Positions 1-6,776 of a DNA stretch of 8,343 nucleotides are shown in pieces. The translations under genes and the position numbers were made by a program. The DNA is from Actinomyces sp. (lineage in GTDB: Bacteria; Actinomycetota; Actinomycetes; Actinomycetales; Actinomycetaceae). The notes beneath the pieces were generated by a model that was not told where the DNA came from, ran no database searches, and was given only the letters and a program-made list of their open reading frames with translations. Every line of letters begins with the position of its first letter. The stretch's first letter is position 1. The DNA lies in contig DUQT01000161.1 in the NCBI GenBank assembly GCA_012837655.1, positions 1 through 8,343 of the forward strand. Direction: 5' to 3'.

Positions 1-149
1 GGGTCAATCACATCGCGAAGCGCTTCTTCAACCTCTTCAGCGGTTAGTTCTCCACGGCTTTCATGGTCGATCCCCGTGCCGGGCGCAGGTGTTTCTACTT
101 CTTGAAAACGCTGTTCTACCGGGTCGGGATTAGCCATTGGGTTACTCAT
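1..149 (-). CDS. sufT: SufT-like MIP18/DUF59 Fe-S maturation factor, N-terminal part (cut by window edge)
   Basis: Only the first 49 codons are present; the gene runs off the left edge. After an acidic, proline-containing lead of about 35 residues the protein reads LTAEEVEEALRDVIDP, which is how the MIP18 (DUF59) domain of actinobacterial SufT proteins begins; the family normally continues ELGI-x-VVDLGL, which lies outside the window. SufT family members act as accessory factors in cytosolic Fe-S cluster maturation. ATG at 149 is chosen because a strong Shine-Dalgarno (GGAGGAG, 157-163 on the minus strand) sits 7 nt upstream, inside the end of sufU. The gene overlaps sufU by 8 nt, so translation is probably coupled. 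A second in-frame ATG at 137 lies just after the sufU stop but has no better ribosome site. Identity rests on the short domain start and the operon position. Confidence 0.85.
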   Translation of the reverse strand, partial: MSNPMANPDPVEQRFQEVETPAPGTGIDHESRGELTAEEVEEALRDVID

Positions 150-612
150 TGTTCTTCTCCTCCAATGCGATACCTGCCTTTGCTAGCGCGTCACGAAGCG
201 CGTACCAGCCCAGCAGCGAGCACTTGATTCGGTTCGGGAATTTAGCAGTTCCCTCAAACGCAGCGCCGTCCTCGAGACGATCCAAAATATCTTCGGAAAC
301 GCCCTTTCCACGCGAATGCATCATTGTTTCAAAGTCATGGTAGAGCTGCGAGATTTCATCGATGGATTTGCCTTCGATCATCTCGCTCATTACGGAGATG
401 GATGCCTGCGAGATCGAGCATCCGTCGCCCTCCCACATGTAGTCAACGAGTTCGCCATCCTTAACTTTGACGCCGAGTGTCACTTCGTCACCACACGTTG
501 GATTAACTTGGAACGACGTTGCATCGATATCTTCAGGAATGGTCCCCTCTCCGATTCGCTCACGCGAATGGTCCAGGATTACCTGCTGATACAGCATTTC
601 CAAATCGGACAC
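142..612 (-). CDS. sufU: SufU, zinc-dependent sulfurtransferase of the SUF system
   Basis: SufU accepts persulfide sulfur from the cysteine desulfurase SufS and hands it on to the SufBCD scaffold; in Gram-positive bacteria it replaces SufE. The 156-residue protein has the expected length and the three conserved cysteines and aspartate: C40 and D42 in NPTCGDE, C65 in GDGCSIS and C131 in IKCSLLGW, a set that binds zinc in studied SufU proteins. The roughly 20-residue insertion before the last cysteine (about 95-125) separates SufU from IscU. The start is GTG at 612, immediately after the sufS TAA, with GGAGG 7 nt upstream inside the last sufS codons, so translation is almost certainly coupled to sufS. 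An in-frame ATG five codons later is a less likely start. sufT overlaps its 3' end. Confidence 0.95.
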   Translation of the reverse strand: MSDLEMLYQQVILDHSRERIGEGTIPEDIDATSFQVNPTCGDEVTLGVKVKDGELVDYMWEGDGCSISQASISVMSEMIEGKSIDEISQLYHDFETMMHSRGKGVSEDILDRLEDGAAFEGTAKFPNRIKCSLLGWYALRDALAKAGIALEEKNNE

Positions 613-1908
613 TTATAAACCTCCAAAGAAGCCGCGTACACGTGACAGGGCCTCACCGAATCTATGTACTTCGTCTAGCGTAGTCGTCACTGACGCGGAA
701 GCGCGATTCGAAGACCGCACGTTAAAGAAAGTGTGAAGTGGAATAGCGCAGTGGTGTCCCACTCGAACTGCGACTGATTCCGAATCTAAGTACTGGCCCA
801 CATCATGGGGGTGGATCCCCGGAACTTCAAAGGCAACGACACCGATTCGGTTACTTGTGTCTGCAGGGCCAAGAATTCGCACGCCTTCCACGTCAGAGAT
901 GACCTTAATCATCTCCTCGGTAATCCGATCCTCATACTTCGCGATTCGGTCCATGCCGATCTCATCTAAGAATCGGAGTGCTTCAGCCCAGCCCACAGCC
1001 TGGGCAACGGGTTGCGATCCCGCTTCAAAGCGAGCTGGCGGCGGAAGATAAATCGTGTTTTCCATTGTTACGTGGCCGATTACGGATCCACCAACCAGGA
1101 CGGGAGGCATGGCCTCCAAAAGTTCATACCGTCCCCACAGCGCACCAATGCCTGTCGGGCCGAGCATCTTGTGGGACGAAAAGACTGCAAAATCAACGCC
1201 AAGTTCTTGAACGTCAACAGGCATGTGGGCAGAAGACTGGCACGTATCAAGCAGTACCATTGCGCCAACATTTCGAGCCGCCTGCACGATCTGATGAACC
1301 GGCGAAACGGCTCCGGTCACGTTTGAAACATGCGTGAACGCAACCAGCTTCGTATTTTCGTTGATTACATCAAGTGTATTGAGGTCGATGCGACCATCCG
1401 GATCAAGATCCAGGTACGCGAACTCAGCTCCCGTCCTCTTGGCAAGTTCTTGCCACGGCAACAGGTTCGCGTGGTGTTCTGCACGAGTCGCTACGATCCG
1501 GTCTCCCGGCCCCACCTTCATGCGCGCAGATTCTGGGCCACCCATGCTCGCGGCGGCGTTAGACATAGCGTAGGCAACCAAGTTGATCGCCTCGGTCGCA
1601 TTCTTTGTCCAAACGATTTCCTCAGGGCGGCCGTTAATAAAGTTAGCGACAGTCTCGCGGGCCTCTTCGAAGGCGGACGTGGATTCGTCACCGAGCATGT
1701 GAGTTCCACGGTTCACAGCAGCGTTGTGGTGGGAGTAGAAGTCAGCCTCCGCATCAATCACGCGCTGCGGTTTTTGCGAGGTAGCCGAAGCATCTAGATA
1801 AACGATCGGTCGACCACCGCGCCCTAAACGGCTGAGGATGGGAAACTGTTTTCGCAGTTCCTCCACCTCAGCAGTTGTTAGTGGCTTGGTCGACCGATCG
1901 TTAGTCAT
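613..1908 (-). CDS. sufS: SufS, group II cysteine desulfurase (PLP enzyme)
   Basis: SufS converts L-cysteine to L-alanine and leaves a persulfide on its own active-site cysteine, the sulfur source for Fe-S assembly. The 431-residue protein is a class V aminotransferase-fold enzyme. Visible landmarks are the PLP-stacking histidine region AEHHANLLPW (143-152), the PLP-contacting D221 and Q224 in DTCQSSAHMP, the Schiff-base lysine K247 in SSHKMLGPTG, and the catalytic C387 in VRVGHHCAIPLH. The RVGHHCA-type loop and the use of SufU mark it as group II (SufS) rather than IscS/NifS. ATG at 1908 is preceded by AAGGA about 8 nt upstream. It directly abuts sufU (TAA then GTG). Unlike the other operon junctions it is separated from sufC by 95 nt holding two inverted repeats, so its expression may be tuned separately. 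Confidence 0.97.
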   Translation of the reverse strand: MTNDRSTKPLTTAEVEELRKQFPILSRLGRGGRPIVYLDASATSQKPQRVIDAEADFYSHHNAAVNRGTHMLGDESTSAFEEARETVANFINGRPEEIVWTKNATEAINLVAYAMSNAAASMGGPESARMKVGPGDRIVATRAEHHANLLPWQELAKRTGAEFAYLDLDPDGRIDLNTLDVINENTKLVAFTHVSNVTGAVSPVHQIVQAARNVGAMVLLDTCQSSAHMPVDVQELGVDFAVFSSHKMLGPTGIGALWGRYELLEAMPPVLVGGSVIGHVTMENTIYLPPPARFEAGSQPVAQAVGWAEALRFLDEIGMDRIAKYEDRITEEMIKVISDVEGVRILGPADTSNRIGVVAFEVPGIHPHDVGQYLDSESVAVRVGHHCAIPLHTFFNVRSSNRASASVTTTLDEVHRFGEALSRVRGFFGGL

Positions 1909-1923
1909 TTCAGCTTCCTTCTG

Positions 1924-1943
1924 GCGTTATCTTTAGCTAACGC
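1924..1943 (-). other. Small hairpin just upstream of the sufS ribosome binding site
   Basis: GCGTTA (1924-1929) and TAACGC (1938-1943) are perfect inverted repeats with an 8-nt loop in the sufC-sufS gap. On the sufS mRNA strand this stem ends only a few bases before the AAGGA ribosome site, so it could influence ribosome access or mark a processed 5' end. A 6-bp stem is weak evidence and may be chance. No U-tract follows it, so it is not a conventional terminator. Confidence 0.35.
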
Positions 1944-1950
1944 GGATTTT

Positions 1951-1998
1951 ACCCCGAACATTTCGACCGGAAATATTCCTATATTTCGGCCGCGGGGT
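1951..1998 (-). other. Nested inverted repeat in the sufC-sufS gap, AGGA loop
   Basis: Outer arms ACCCCG (1951-1956) and CGGGGT (1993-1998) enclose a perfect 7-bp stem GAAATAT/ATATTTC (1970-1976 with 1981-1987 on the plus strand). On the sufS mRNA strand the loop reads AGGA. A short GC-rich partly paired segment (CGGCC against CGGTCG) extends the inner stem. No run of U follows on the minus strand, so it is unlikely to be a simple intrinsic terminator. An attenuator, RNA processing or stability element, or a protein-binding site are possible. It shares its core with the hairpin at 6748-6776. Confidence 0.5.
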
Positions 1999-2003
1999 GC
2001 AGG

Positions 2004-2756
2004 TTAGGCGTTGACGTAGGAGTCGTAGCCCTCTTCTTCAAGCTTGTCAGCAAGCTCCGGACCACCCTGATCCGCGATTCGACCATCGACGAACACGTGG
2101 ACGTAGTCGGGCTTGATGTAGCGAAGAATACGCGTGTAGTGCGTAATCAGTAGAACACCGAGGTCGGTACCATCGGCGACGCGGTTAACGCCCTCGGAAA
2201 CAATGCGCAGAGCGTCAATGTCCAGACCGGAGTCGGTCTCGTCAAGGATCGCAAACTTGGGCTTCAGTAGCTCCATCTGCAGGATCTCGAGGCGCTTCTT
2301 CTCACCACCGGAGAATCCAACGTTAACCTCGCGCTGCGCGAAGGTTGGATCCATGCGGAAGTTAGCCATCGCTTCGTTAACTTCCTTGACCCAGCTGCGA
2401 AGCTTCGGTGCATCACCGTCGATCGCGGTCTTAGCGGTGCGCAGGAAGTTGGAAACGGTCACGCCCGGAACTTCTACCGGGTACTGCATAGCCAGGAACA
2501 GGCCTGCCTGTGCACGCTCGTTCGGATCCATCTCAAGGATGTTCTCGCCGTCCAGGAGCGCCTCACCGGAGTCGACCTGGTACTTCGGGTGGCCAGCAAG
2601 CGCATAGGCCAGGGTGGACTTACCAGACCCGTTCGGGCCCATGATGGCGTGGATTTCACCAGACTTAATCGTAAGGTTCACACCCTTGAGGATTTTCTTC
2701 ATCTCCTCACCGGTGTCCACGCTAACGTGGAGATCCTTGATTTCAAGGGTTGTCAT
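2004..2756 (-). CDS. sufC: SufC, ABC-type ATPase of the SufBCD complex
   Basis: SufC is the soluble ATPase that binds SufB and SufD and drives the conformational change needed for Fe-S cluster assembly on the scaffold. The 250 residues show every ABC motif in order: Walker A GPNGSGKS at 40-47, Q-loop glutamine Q91, signature FSGGEKKR at 148-155, Walker B ending in LDETD with catalytic E173, the D-loop SGLD at 176-179, and switch histidine H206 in LITHYTRIL. The FSGGEKKR signature and the LDETDSGLD stretch are characteristic of SufC within the ABC superfamily, and no membrane segment is present, as expected. ATG at 2756 lies 21 nt after the ferredoxin stop; the ribosome site there is only a weak purine-rich AAGAGAGA. 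The length is normal and nothing is missing. Confidence 0.98.
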   Translation of the reverse strand: MTTLEIKDLHVSVDTGEEMKKILKGVNLTIKSGEIHAIMGPNGSGKSTLAYALAGHPKYQVDSGEALLDGENILEMDPNERAQAGLFLAMQYPVEVPGVTVSNFLRTAKTAIDGDAPKLRSWVKEVNEAMANFRMDPTFAQREVNVGFSGGEKKRLEILQMELLKPKFAILDETDSGLDIDALRIVSEGVNRVADGTDLGVLLITHYTRILRYIKPDYVHVFVDGRIADQGGPELADKLEEEGYDSYVNA

Positions 2757-2777
2757 GTGTGTTCTCTCTTCTTACTT

Positions 2778-3101
2778 CTAGTTGTCGAGATCAACCAGAA
2801 CACTCTGGTCAACAAGTTTTACTGGATAGGTTTTCACAGGCGAGGTCGCAGGTAGTGTCTCTTCACCTGTGCGCAGATCGAACTCTGCGCTGTGTGCCCA
2901 ACACTCAACACAAGCTGCGCCGATGTCTCCCTCAGCGAGCGAGACTTCGCCGTGGGGGCAGGTGTCATCAATCGCGTACCAGTCACCCTCTGTATCGCGG
3001 ATGACAGCGATCGTGAGCTCTGCGCCCTCACTATTGTTTAGCGTGACAGCGCGGGCATTGCCCGGTTCTAAATCTGCTTCGCAAGCAACCTGGAAACTCA
3101 T
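2778..3101 (-). CDS. Rieske-type [2Fe-2S] ferredoxin in the suf operon
   Basis: This 107-residue protein carries a complete Rieske cluster motif: C48-P-H50, then 16 residues, then C67-W-A-H70. These two cysteines and two histidines are the expected ligands of a [2Fe-2S] cluster. It lacks a signal peptide, membrane anchor or catalytic domain, so it resembles soluble ferredoxin components such as BphF/NirD-type small subunits and should be cytosolic. Its ATG overlaps the sufD stop as ATGA, and sufC follows after 21 nt, placing it between SufD and SufC inside the SUF operon, an arrangement I know from other actinobacteria. Its role there is not firmly established; electron supply for cluster assembly or cluster carriage is inference from context. 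Extra cysteines are C7 and C64. Confidence 0.93.
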   Translation of the reverse strand: MSFQVACEADLEPGNARAVTLNNSEGAELTIAVIRDTEGDWYAIDDTCPHGEVSLAEGDIGAACVECWAHSAEFDLRTGEETLPATSPVKTYPVKLVDQSVLVDLDN

Positions 3102-4297
3102 GCGGTCGGACCAGCCAACTTCTCCATGGAGCCGCCAGCTTCGAGTTCCTCTTCGATTGCCTCCATCAGATGATCCTGGACTGATTCAATACCGATCTGG
3201 TTGACAAGTTCGGCGAAGAAGCCGAGGACCACCAGGCGACGAGCGTCGTATTCAGATACGCCGCGCGACATCAGGTAGAACAGTTGTTCATCATCGAAAC
3301 GGCCGGTGGCAGACGCGTGGCCCGCACCTTCGATTTCGCCGTTTTCAATTTCGAGGTTAGGAACTGAGTCGGCCCTGGTTCCTTCAGTTAGGACCAGGTT
3401 ACGGTTCAGCTCGTACGTGTCAGTGCCGTCTGCCTTCTCGCCGATCAGACAGTCACCAACCCACACTGAGTGAGCGCCCTCTCCCTGTAGCGCACCCTTG
3501 TAGGTGACGCGAGAGTAGCAGTACGGCTCGGTGTGAGCGATGTAGGGGCGGTGCTCGAAGTGCTGGCCAGCATCTACGAAGTAGAGGCCGAGCATTTCAA
3601 TGTTTCCGCGAGGTGACGCGAACTCGGTGTCGGCAGCCAGGCGAACCAGGCTACCTCCCAGCGTTACCACGATGTGGCGTAGCTCAGTTTCCTTGCCCGC
3701 ACGCATGCGGTGGTTGGAAGCGTGAGTTGCGGTGTCCTCCCACTCCTGCAGGGACACGACCGTCAACTTTGAGTAGTCAGCAGCGTCGATCTCTACAGTC
3801 TGGTTCAACTTCGTGTCACCGGTGTGGTTCATAACCACGGTGGCTTCAGCACCTTCACCGGCGCGAATGTAAACGCGCTGGCTCTGGGTGTCACCACCGT
3901 CGCCCGCAATATTTACGTACACGGGCTCGTCGACAACAGTGTGCGCTGGAATATCGATCAGGTTGACCTCATTGGCTGCGACCCAAGAGACGACCGCGGT
4001 GCGATCACCGGGCGCTAGGATTCGATCAAGCCGCTCGTCCTCGGGCGAAACGACCTCGAATTTCACGCTGTCGGGTCCAACTACCGATACCGGGAGGTTG
4101 TCGGAGCGGTAAGACTCCTCGTCGAAAAGGAAGTTGATGCGCTTCATCGGAGTGAAACGCCAGTCCTCCTCGCGGCCCTTCGGTACGGCAATATCAGCCG
4201 GGTTGAATGAGCTCGGACGATCTGCTCGTGAAGAGTAGGTCGCCTGAGTTCCCGCACCATGTGAATGTGCGCGGGACATTGCTTCGGACGCGGTCAT
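3098..4297 (-). CDS. sufD: SufD, scaffold subunit of the SufBCD complex
   Basis: SufD pairs with SufB through a beta-helix core and helps build the nascent cluster. The 399-residue protein has the variable N-terminal region with the family's GREEDWRFTP stretch (41-50), a long beta-helix middle (about 100-330) and the C-terminal helical SufC-binding region, including DDEQLFYLMSRG (335-346). The conserved histidine proposed as a cluster ligand is H327 in GAGHASATG. The position two residues earlier, a cysteine in E. coli SufD, is alanine here (A325), which I believe is usual in Gram-positive SufD proteins. ATG at 4297 overlaps the sufB TGA (ATGA), with a GGAAGGA-type ribosome site in the sufB end; the stop overlaps the ferredoxin start the same way. 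The shared C-terminal motif with SufB supports descent from a common ancestor. Confidence 0.96.
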   Translation of the reverse strand: MTASEAMSRAHSHGAGTQATYSSRADRPSSFNPADIAVPKGREEDWRFTPMKRINFLFDEESYRSDNLPVSVVGPDSVKFEVVSPEDERLDRILAPGDRTAVVSWVAANEVNLIDIPAHTVVDEPVYVNIAGDGGDTQSQRVYIRAGEGAEATVVMNHTGDTKLNQTVEIDAADYSKLTVVSLQEWEDTATHASNHRMRAGKETELRHIVVTLGGSLVRLAADTEFASPRGNIEMLGLYFVDAGQHFEHRPYIAHTEPYCYSRVTYKGALQGEGAHSVWVGDCLIGEKADGTDTYELNRNLVLTEGTRADSVPNLEIENGEIEGAGHASATGRFDDEQLFYLMSRGVSEYDARRLVVLGFFAELVNQIGIESVQDHLMEAIEEELEAGGSMEKLAGPTA

Positions 4298-5742
4298 CCC
4301 ACCGATCCTTCCATCTGCAGTTCAATGAGGCGGTTCAGCTCAAGTGCGTACTCCATCGGAAGTTCGCGAGCGATCGGCTCAACGAATCCGCGGACGATAA
4401 CCGCCATTGCTTCGTTTTCTTCCAGGCCGCGCGACATCAGGTAGAACAGCTGATCCTCGCTGACCTTCGACACGGTTGCTTCGTGTCCCATTTCCACGTC
4501 GTCGTTTCGAACGTCCACGTACGGGTATGTGTCTGTACGCGATTCCTTGTCGACTAGGAGCGCGTCACAAAGCACGTTCGACTTTGAGTGGTGTGCCTTT
4601 TCGTCAATTTCGACGAGGCCGCGATAGGACGCACGTCCACCGTTACGGGCAACGGACTTCGCCACCACGGTCGACGACGTGTAGGGAGCCATGTGGTGCA
4701 TCTTGGCACCGGTCTCCTGGTGCTGGCCCTCACCGGCAAAACCGATTGAGAGGGTCTCACCGCGGGAGTGCTCACCCATTAGGTAGCAGGCCGGGTACTT
4801 CATGGTTACAGCAGAGCCGATGTTTCCATCGATCCACTCCATGGTGCCGCCCTCTTCAACGATTGCACGCTGGGTAACCAGGTTCAAAACGTTGTTGGAC
4901 CAGTTCTGAATGGTCGTGTAGCGAACGCGAGCGTCCTTAAGGACGAAGATCTCCACGATCGCCGCGTGCAGCGAGTTCGTGTCGTAAATCGGTGCGGTAC
5001 AGCCTTCAACGTAGTGAACGTAGGAGCCTTCGTCCGCAATGATGAGGGTGCGCTCAAACTGGCCCATAGCCTCCGTGTTAATGCGGAAGTAGGCCTGTAG
5101 CGGAATCTCGACGTGAACTCCCGGCGGCACGTAAATGAAGGAGCCACCAGACCAGGCCGCGGTGTTCAAAGATGCGAACTTGTTGTCACCTGCAGGAACG
5201 GCCTTACCGAAGAAGCGTTCAAACAGTTCGGGGTATTCCTTCAAACCGGTGTCGGTATCAAGGAAGACAACTCCCTGCTTCTCCAGGTCTTCTTGAATCT
5301 GCTGGTATACGACCTCAGATTCGTACTGGGCAGCAACGCCAGCAACTAGGCGCTTGCGTTCAGCTTCCGGAATGCCAAGGCGCTCGTAGGTGTCCTTGAT
5401 TTCGTCGGGTAGGTCTTCCCAGTCCTTGACCGGCCGGTCAGAGGGACGGACGTAGTACTTGAACGAGTCGAAGTCAACATCGTCCAGGTTCGGTCCCCAT
5501 TTTGGAACCGGTTTACGTTCCCAAGCCTTGAAGCCCTTGAGTCGACGCTCAAGCATCCACTCGGGTTCATCCTTAATCTTCGAGATATGGCGAACGAGTT
5601 CTTCAGTAAGACCACGTTCGACGTCGGCACCGTATACGTCGGTGTCGTGCCAGCCGTACTGGTAGGCACCGATTGAATCGATGATCTCCTCATCAGTACG
5701 CGGCTTTTCTACACCCCGATCAACAGGCGTTGTAGTCGTCAT
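4294..5742 (-). CDS. sufB: SufB, Fe-S cluster scaffold of the SufBCD complex
   Basis: SufB receives sulfur and iron and is the main site of de novo cluster formation with SufC and SufD. At 482 residues it has normal actinobacterial length. Landmarks include C248 in EGCTAP and C392 in NVLCDALLVD, counterparts of the cysteines that carry sulfur in E. coli SufB, and H420 in GHEATVSK, counterpart of the ligand histidine. The C-terminal SEDQLFYLMSRG segment is the SufC-binding helix region. The reading frame is open for 18 further codons upstream, but those overlap sufR; ATG at 5742 is chosen because it follows AAGGA at about 5 nt and leaves a 14-nt gap after the sufR stop. No intein interrupts the gene, unlike in mycobacterial SufB. 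Its stop overlaps the sufD start. Confidence 0.97.
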   Translation of the reverse strand: MTTTTPVDRGVEKPRTDEEIIDSIGAYQYGWHDTDVYGADVERGLTEELVRHISKIKDEPEWMLERRLKGFKAWERKPVPKWGPNLDDVDFDSFKYYVRPSDRPVKDWEDLPDEIKDTYERLGIPEAERKRLVAGVAAQYESEVVYQQIQEDLEKQGVVFLDTDTGLKEYPELFERFFGKAVPAGDNKFASLNTAAWSGGSFIYVPPGVHVEIPLQAYFRINTEAMGQFERTLIIADEGSYVHYVEGCTAPIYDTNSLHAAIVEIFVLKDARVRYTTIQNWSNNVLNLVTQRAIVEEGGTMEWIDGNIGSAVTMKYPACYLMGEHSRGETLSIGFAGEGQHQETGAKMHHMAPYTSSTVVAKSVARNGGRASYRGLVEIDEKAHHSKSNVLCDALLVDKESRTDTYPYVDVRNDDVEMGHEATVSKVSEDQLFYLMSRGLEENEAMAVIVRGFVEPIARELPMEYALELNRLIELQMEGSVG

Positions 5743-5756
5743 AGGTTCCTTCCCAT

Positions 5757-6467
5757 TCAGGCGCGGTCCTGCGCCCAATTTGCACTGTTGCGCCACCCAT
5801 TACGCTTGGTGAGCGCGGCTACCGGAATGTGTGTCGTGCACACATGTTCCCCTCCGGCAAGGGTTGCGAGGCGCTGAACGTGAACGTCCAGCAGTCTGCC
5901 AATCGCCTGAGTCTCTGCTTCACACAGCTGCGGAAACTCTTCCGCTACTTCCAGAATCGGGCAGTGCCCCTGACATAGCTGGATAGCAAAGTTGCCTCCC
6001 CCTACGTCGCGCACGCTAGCTGCGTACCCGTCCTGGGTAAGCGCGTCAGCTAGTGCCACAGCGCGGGCACGAGGATCTCGTCCCGCCGCACGAACAATTG
6101 GGGCGTATTTGCGCTCTATTTCGCGCGAACGAATAGCTGCGAAGTTCTCAATCGCTTCCTGTCCTGCTGTTTGAGCCAGGTAGGACATTGCACGGGTCGC
6201 GATTTCGGAGTAGCTATCGTGAAGTTTTTCGTGTGCAATCTCTGTTGCAATGTAGTGGCGTGCGGGCCTACCTCTACGGCGCGGGCCCGACTGCGCCAGC
6301 TCGTGTTCTTCTATTTCGCCTGTTTCTTCAAGCGTGGTTATGTGGCGGCGAACTGCGGCCGTCGTTAGGCCGAGGATTTTCGCGATAACGGAAGCCGTGA
6401 CCGGCCCTTTCTCAACGACGAGGTCGAGGACGATTTCGCGTGTACCCTGTTCTTCCGGTTCTGCCAC
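5757..6467 (-). CDS. sufR: SufR, Fe-S-sensing transcriptional repressor of the suf operon
   Basis: SufR proteins bind an Fe-S cluster and repress suf genes when clusters are plentiful. With the chosen start the protein has 236 residues. A winged helix-turn-helix fills about 10-75 (VIAKILGLTTAAVRRHI as helix-turn-helix, RRRGRPARHY as wing). The C-terminal half holds four cysteines, C165, C169, C182 and C210, spaced C-x3-C-x12-C-x27-C, with LCQGHCPI and FPQLCEAETQ typical of actinobacterial SufR. The start is uncertain: the frame is open to a GTG at 6506, but GTG at 6467 has GGGAGG 5 nt upstream while 6506 has no ribosome site and would add a glycine/arginine-rich stretch lacking family features. 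It is the first gene of the operon, 14 nt before sufB, and is probably autoregulated. Confidence 0.93.
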   Translation of the reverse strand: MAEPEEQGTREIVLDLVVEKGPVTASVIAKILGLTTAAVRRHITTLEETGEIEEHELAQSGPRRRGRPARHYIATEIAHEKLHDSYSEIATRAMSYLAQTAGQEAIENFAAIRSREIERKYAPIVRAAGRDPRARAVALADALTQDGYAASVRDVGGGNFAIQLCQGHCPILEVAEEFPQLCEAETQAIGRLLDVHVQRLATLAGGEHVCTTHIPVAALTKRNGWRNSANWAQDRA

Positions 6468-6584
6468 AGCGCCCTCCCTTCTAAAACCGTCACCATACGT
6501 TTGCACTCACGGTGGTGAATCCGTAAGTTCCTAGCAGGAGTTTTCCTGGCCTCAGCCAGTCTACCCCTTTTAAGCAACACGTTC

Positions 6585-6631
6585 ATTACGTAATAGTCTT
6601 GAGAATATCTCAAAATCGAGACATTTTTCAA
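6585..6631 (-). promoter_or_regulatory. Candidate promoter(s) of the sufR-suf operon
   Basis: Two overlapping sigma-70-like arrangements read toward sufR. One is TTGAAA (6626-6631), 18 nt, then TATTCT (6602-6607), predicting a start near 6595 and a leader of about 128 nt. The other is TTGAGA (6608-6613), 17 nt, then CGTAAT (6585-6590). In both, the inverted repeat 6599-6613 covers a core promoter hexamer, which is what a repressor site would need. A third possible -10, TATATT (6651-6656), has only a weak -35. These are matches by eye and not proven. Confidence 0.4.
6599..6613. promoter_or_regulatory. 15-bp perfect inverted repeat, candidate SufR operator
   Basis: TTGAGA-ATA-TCTCAA is a perfect dyad with 6-bp arms around a 3-bp centre. 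It overlaps the -10 of one candidate sufR promoter and the -35 of the other, the expected position for repression. A half-site-like TCGAGA follows at 6616-6621. Assignment to SufR is inferred from position only; it does not match the CAAC-N6-GTTG site of cyanobacterial SufR. Confidence 0.45.
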
Positions 6632-6747
6632 TCTGTTTCAGAAACCGCGAAATATAGCGGATTAATCCGGGTGAAAAGTTTCCTTATCTGAATGCCCCGA
6701 TCGAAAGATTGTGCATTTAGACACTTCAGGGGCAATTAGTGAACGTT

Positions 6748-6776
6748 TTTGGGAAGATATAGGAAATATCCCCAAA
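6748..6776 (+). other. Strong hairpin in the leader of the 40-residue gene, AGGAA loop
   Basis: TTTGGG (6748-6753) pairs with CCCAAA (6771-6776) and GATAT (6756-6760) with ATATC (6766-6770), giving an 11-bp stem broken only by a two-base AA bulge, with loop AGGAA. It ends 31 nt before the ATG at 6808. There is no U-tract after it on either strand, so an intrinsic terminator is unlikely. It may be a DNA operator dyad or an RNA element. Its core resembles the hairpin in the sufC-sufS gap. Confidence 0.5.

Noticed and set aside
316..618. 100-codon plus-strand open frame opposite sufU
   Set aside because: It is antisense to a well-supported gene and has no family features.
1330..1797. 155-codon plus-strand open frame opposite sufS
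   Set aside because: It is antisense to a well-supported gene, has low-complexity composition and no domain signal; it is a shadow of sufS codon use.
4294..5742. Possible intein in sufB, as in mycobacteria
   Set aside because: The protein reads continuously at normal length (482 residues) with all SufB landmarks and no splicing-domain motifs.
5743..5796. 18-codon upstream extension of sufB
   Set aside because: It overlaps the sufR end, whereas ATG at 5742 has a proper ribosome site and a sensible gap.
6574..6590. CAAC-N6-GTTG site as in cyanobacterial SufR
   Set aside because: CAAC at 6575-6578 is followed by GTTC only 2 nt later; no properly spaced CAAC/GTTG pair is present.
6365..6631. 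88-codon minus-strand open frame overlapping sufR and its leader
   Set aside because: It lies in another frame over sufR codons, is rich in Arg/Ser/Lys as frame shadows are, and has no recognisable family features.
6721..6742. ACACT and TAGTGA elements recalling the ACACT-N5-TGTGA motif I associate with mycobacterial SufR
   Set aside because: The spacing is 11 nt rather than 5 and the second half-site does not match, so it is not a credible instance.
6748..6776. Intrinsic terminator for the suf region or the small gene
   Set aside because: No U-tract follows the stem on either strand, and it sits upstream of a start codon in a divergent region.
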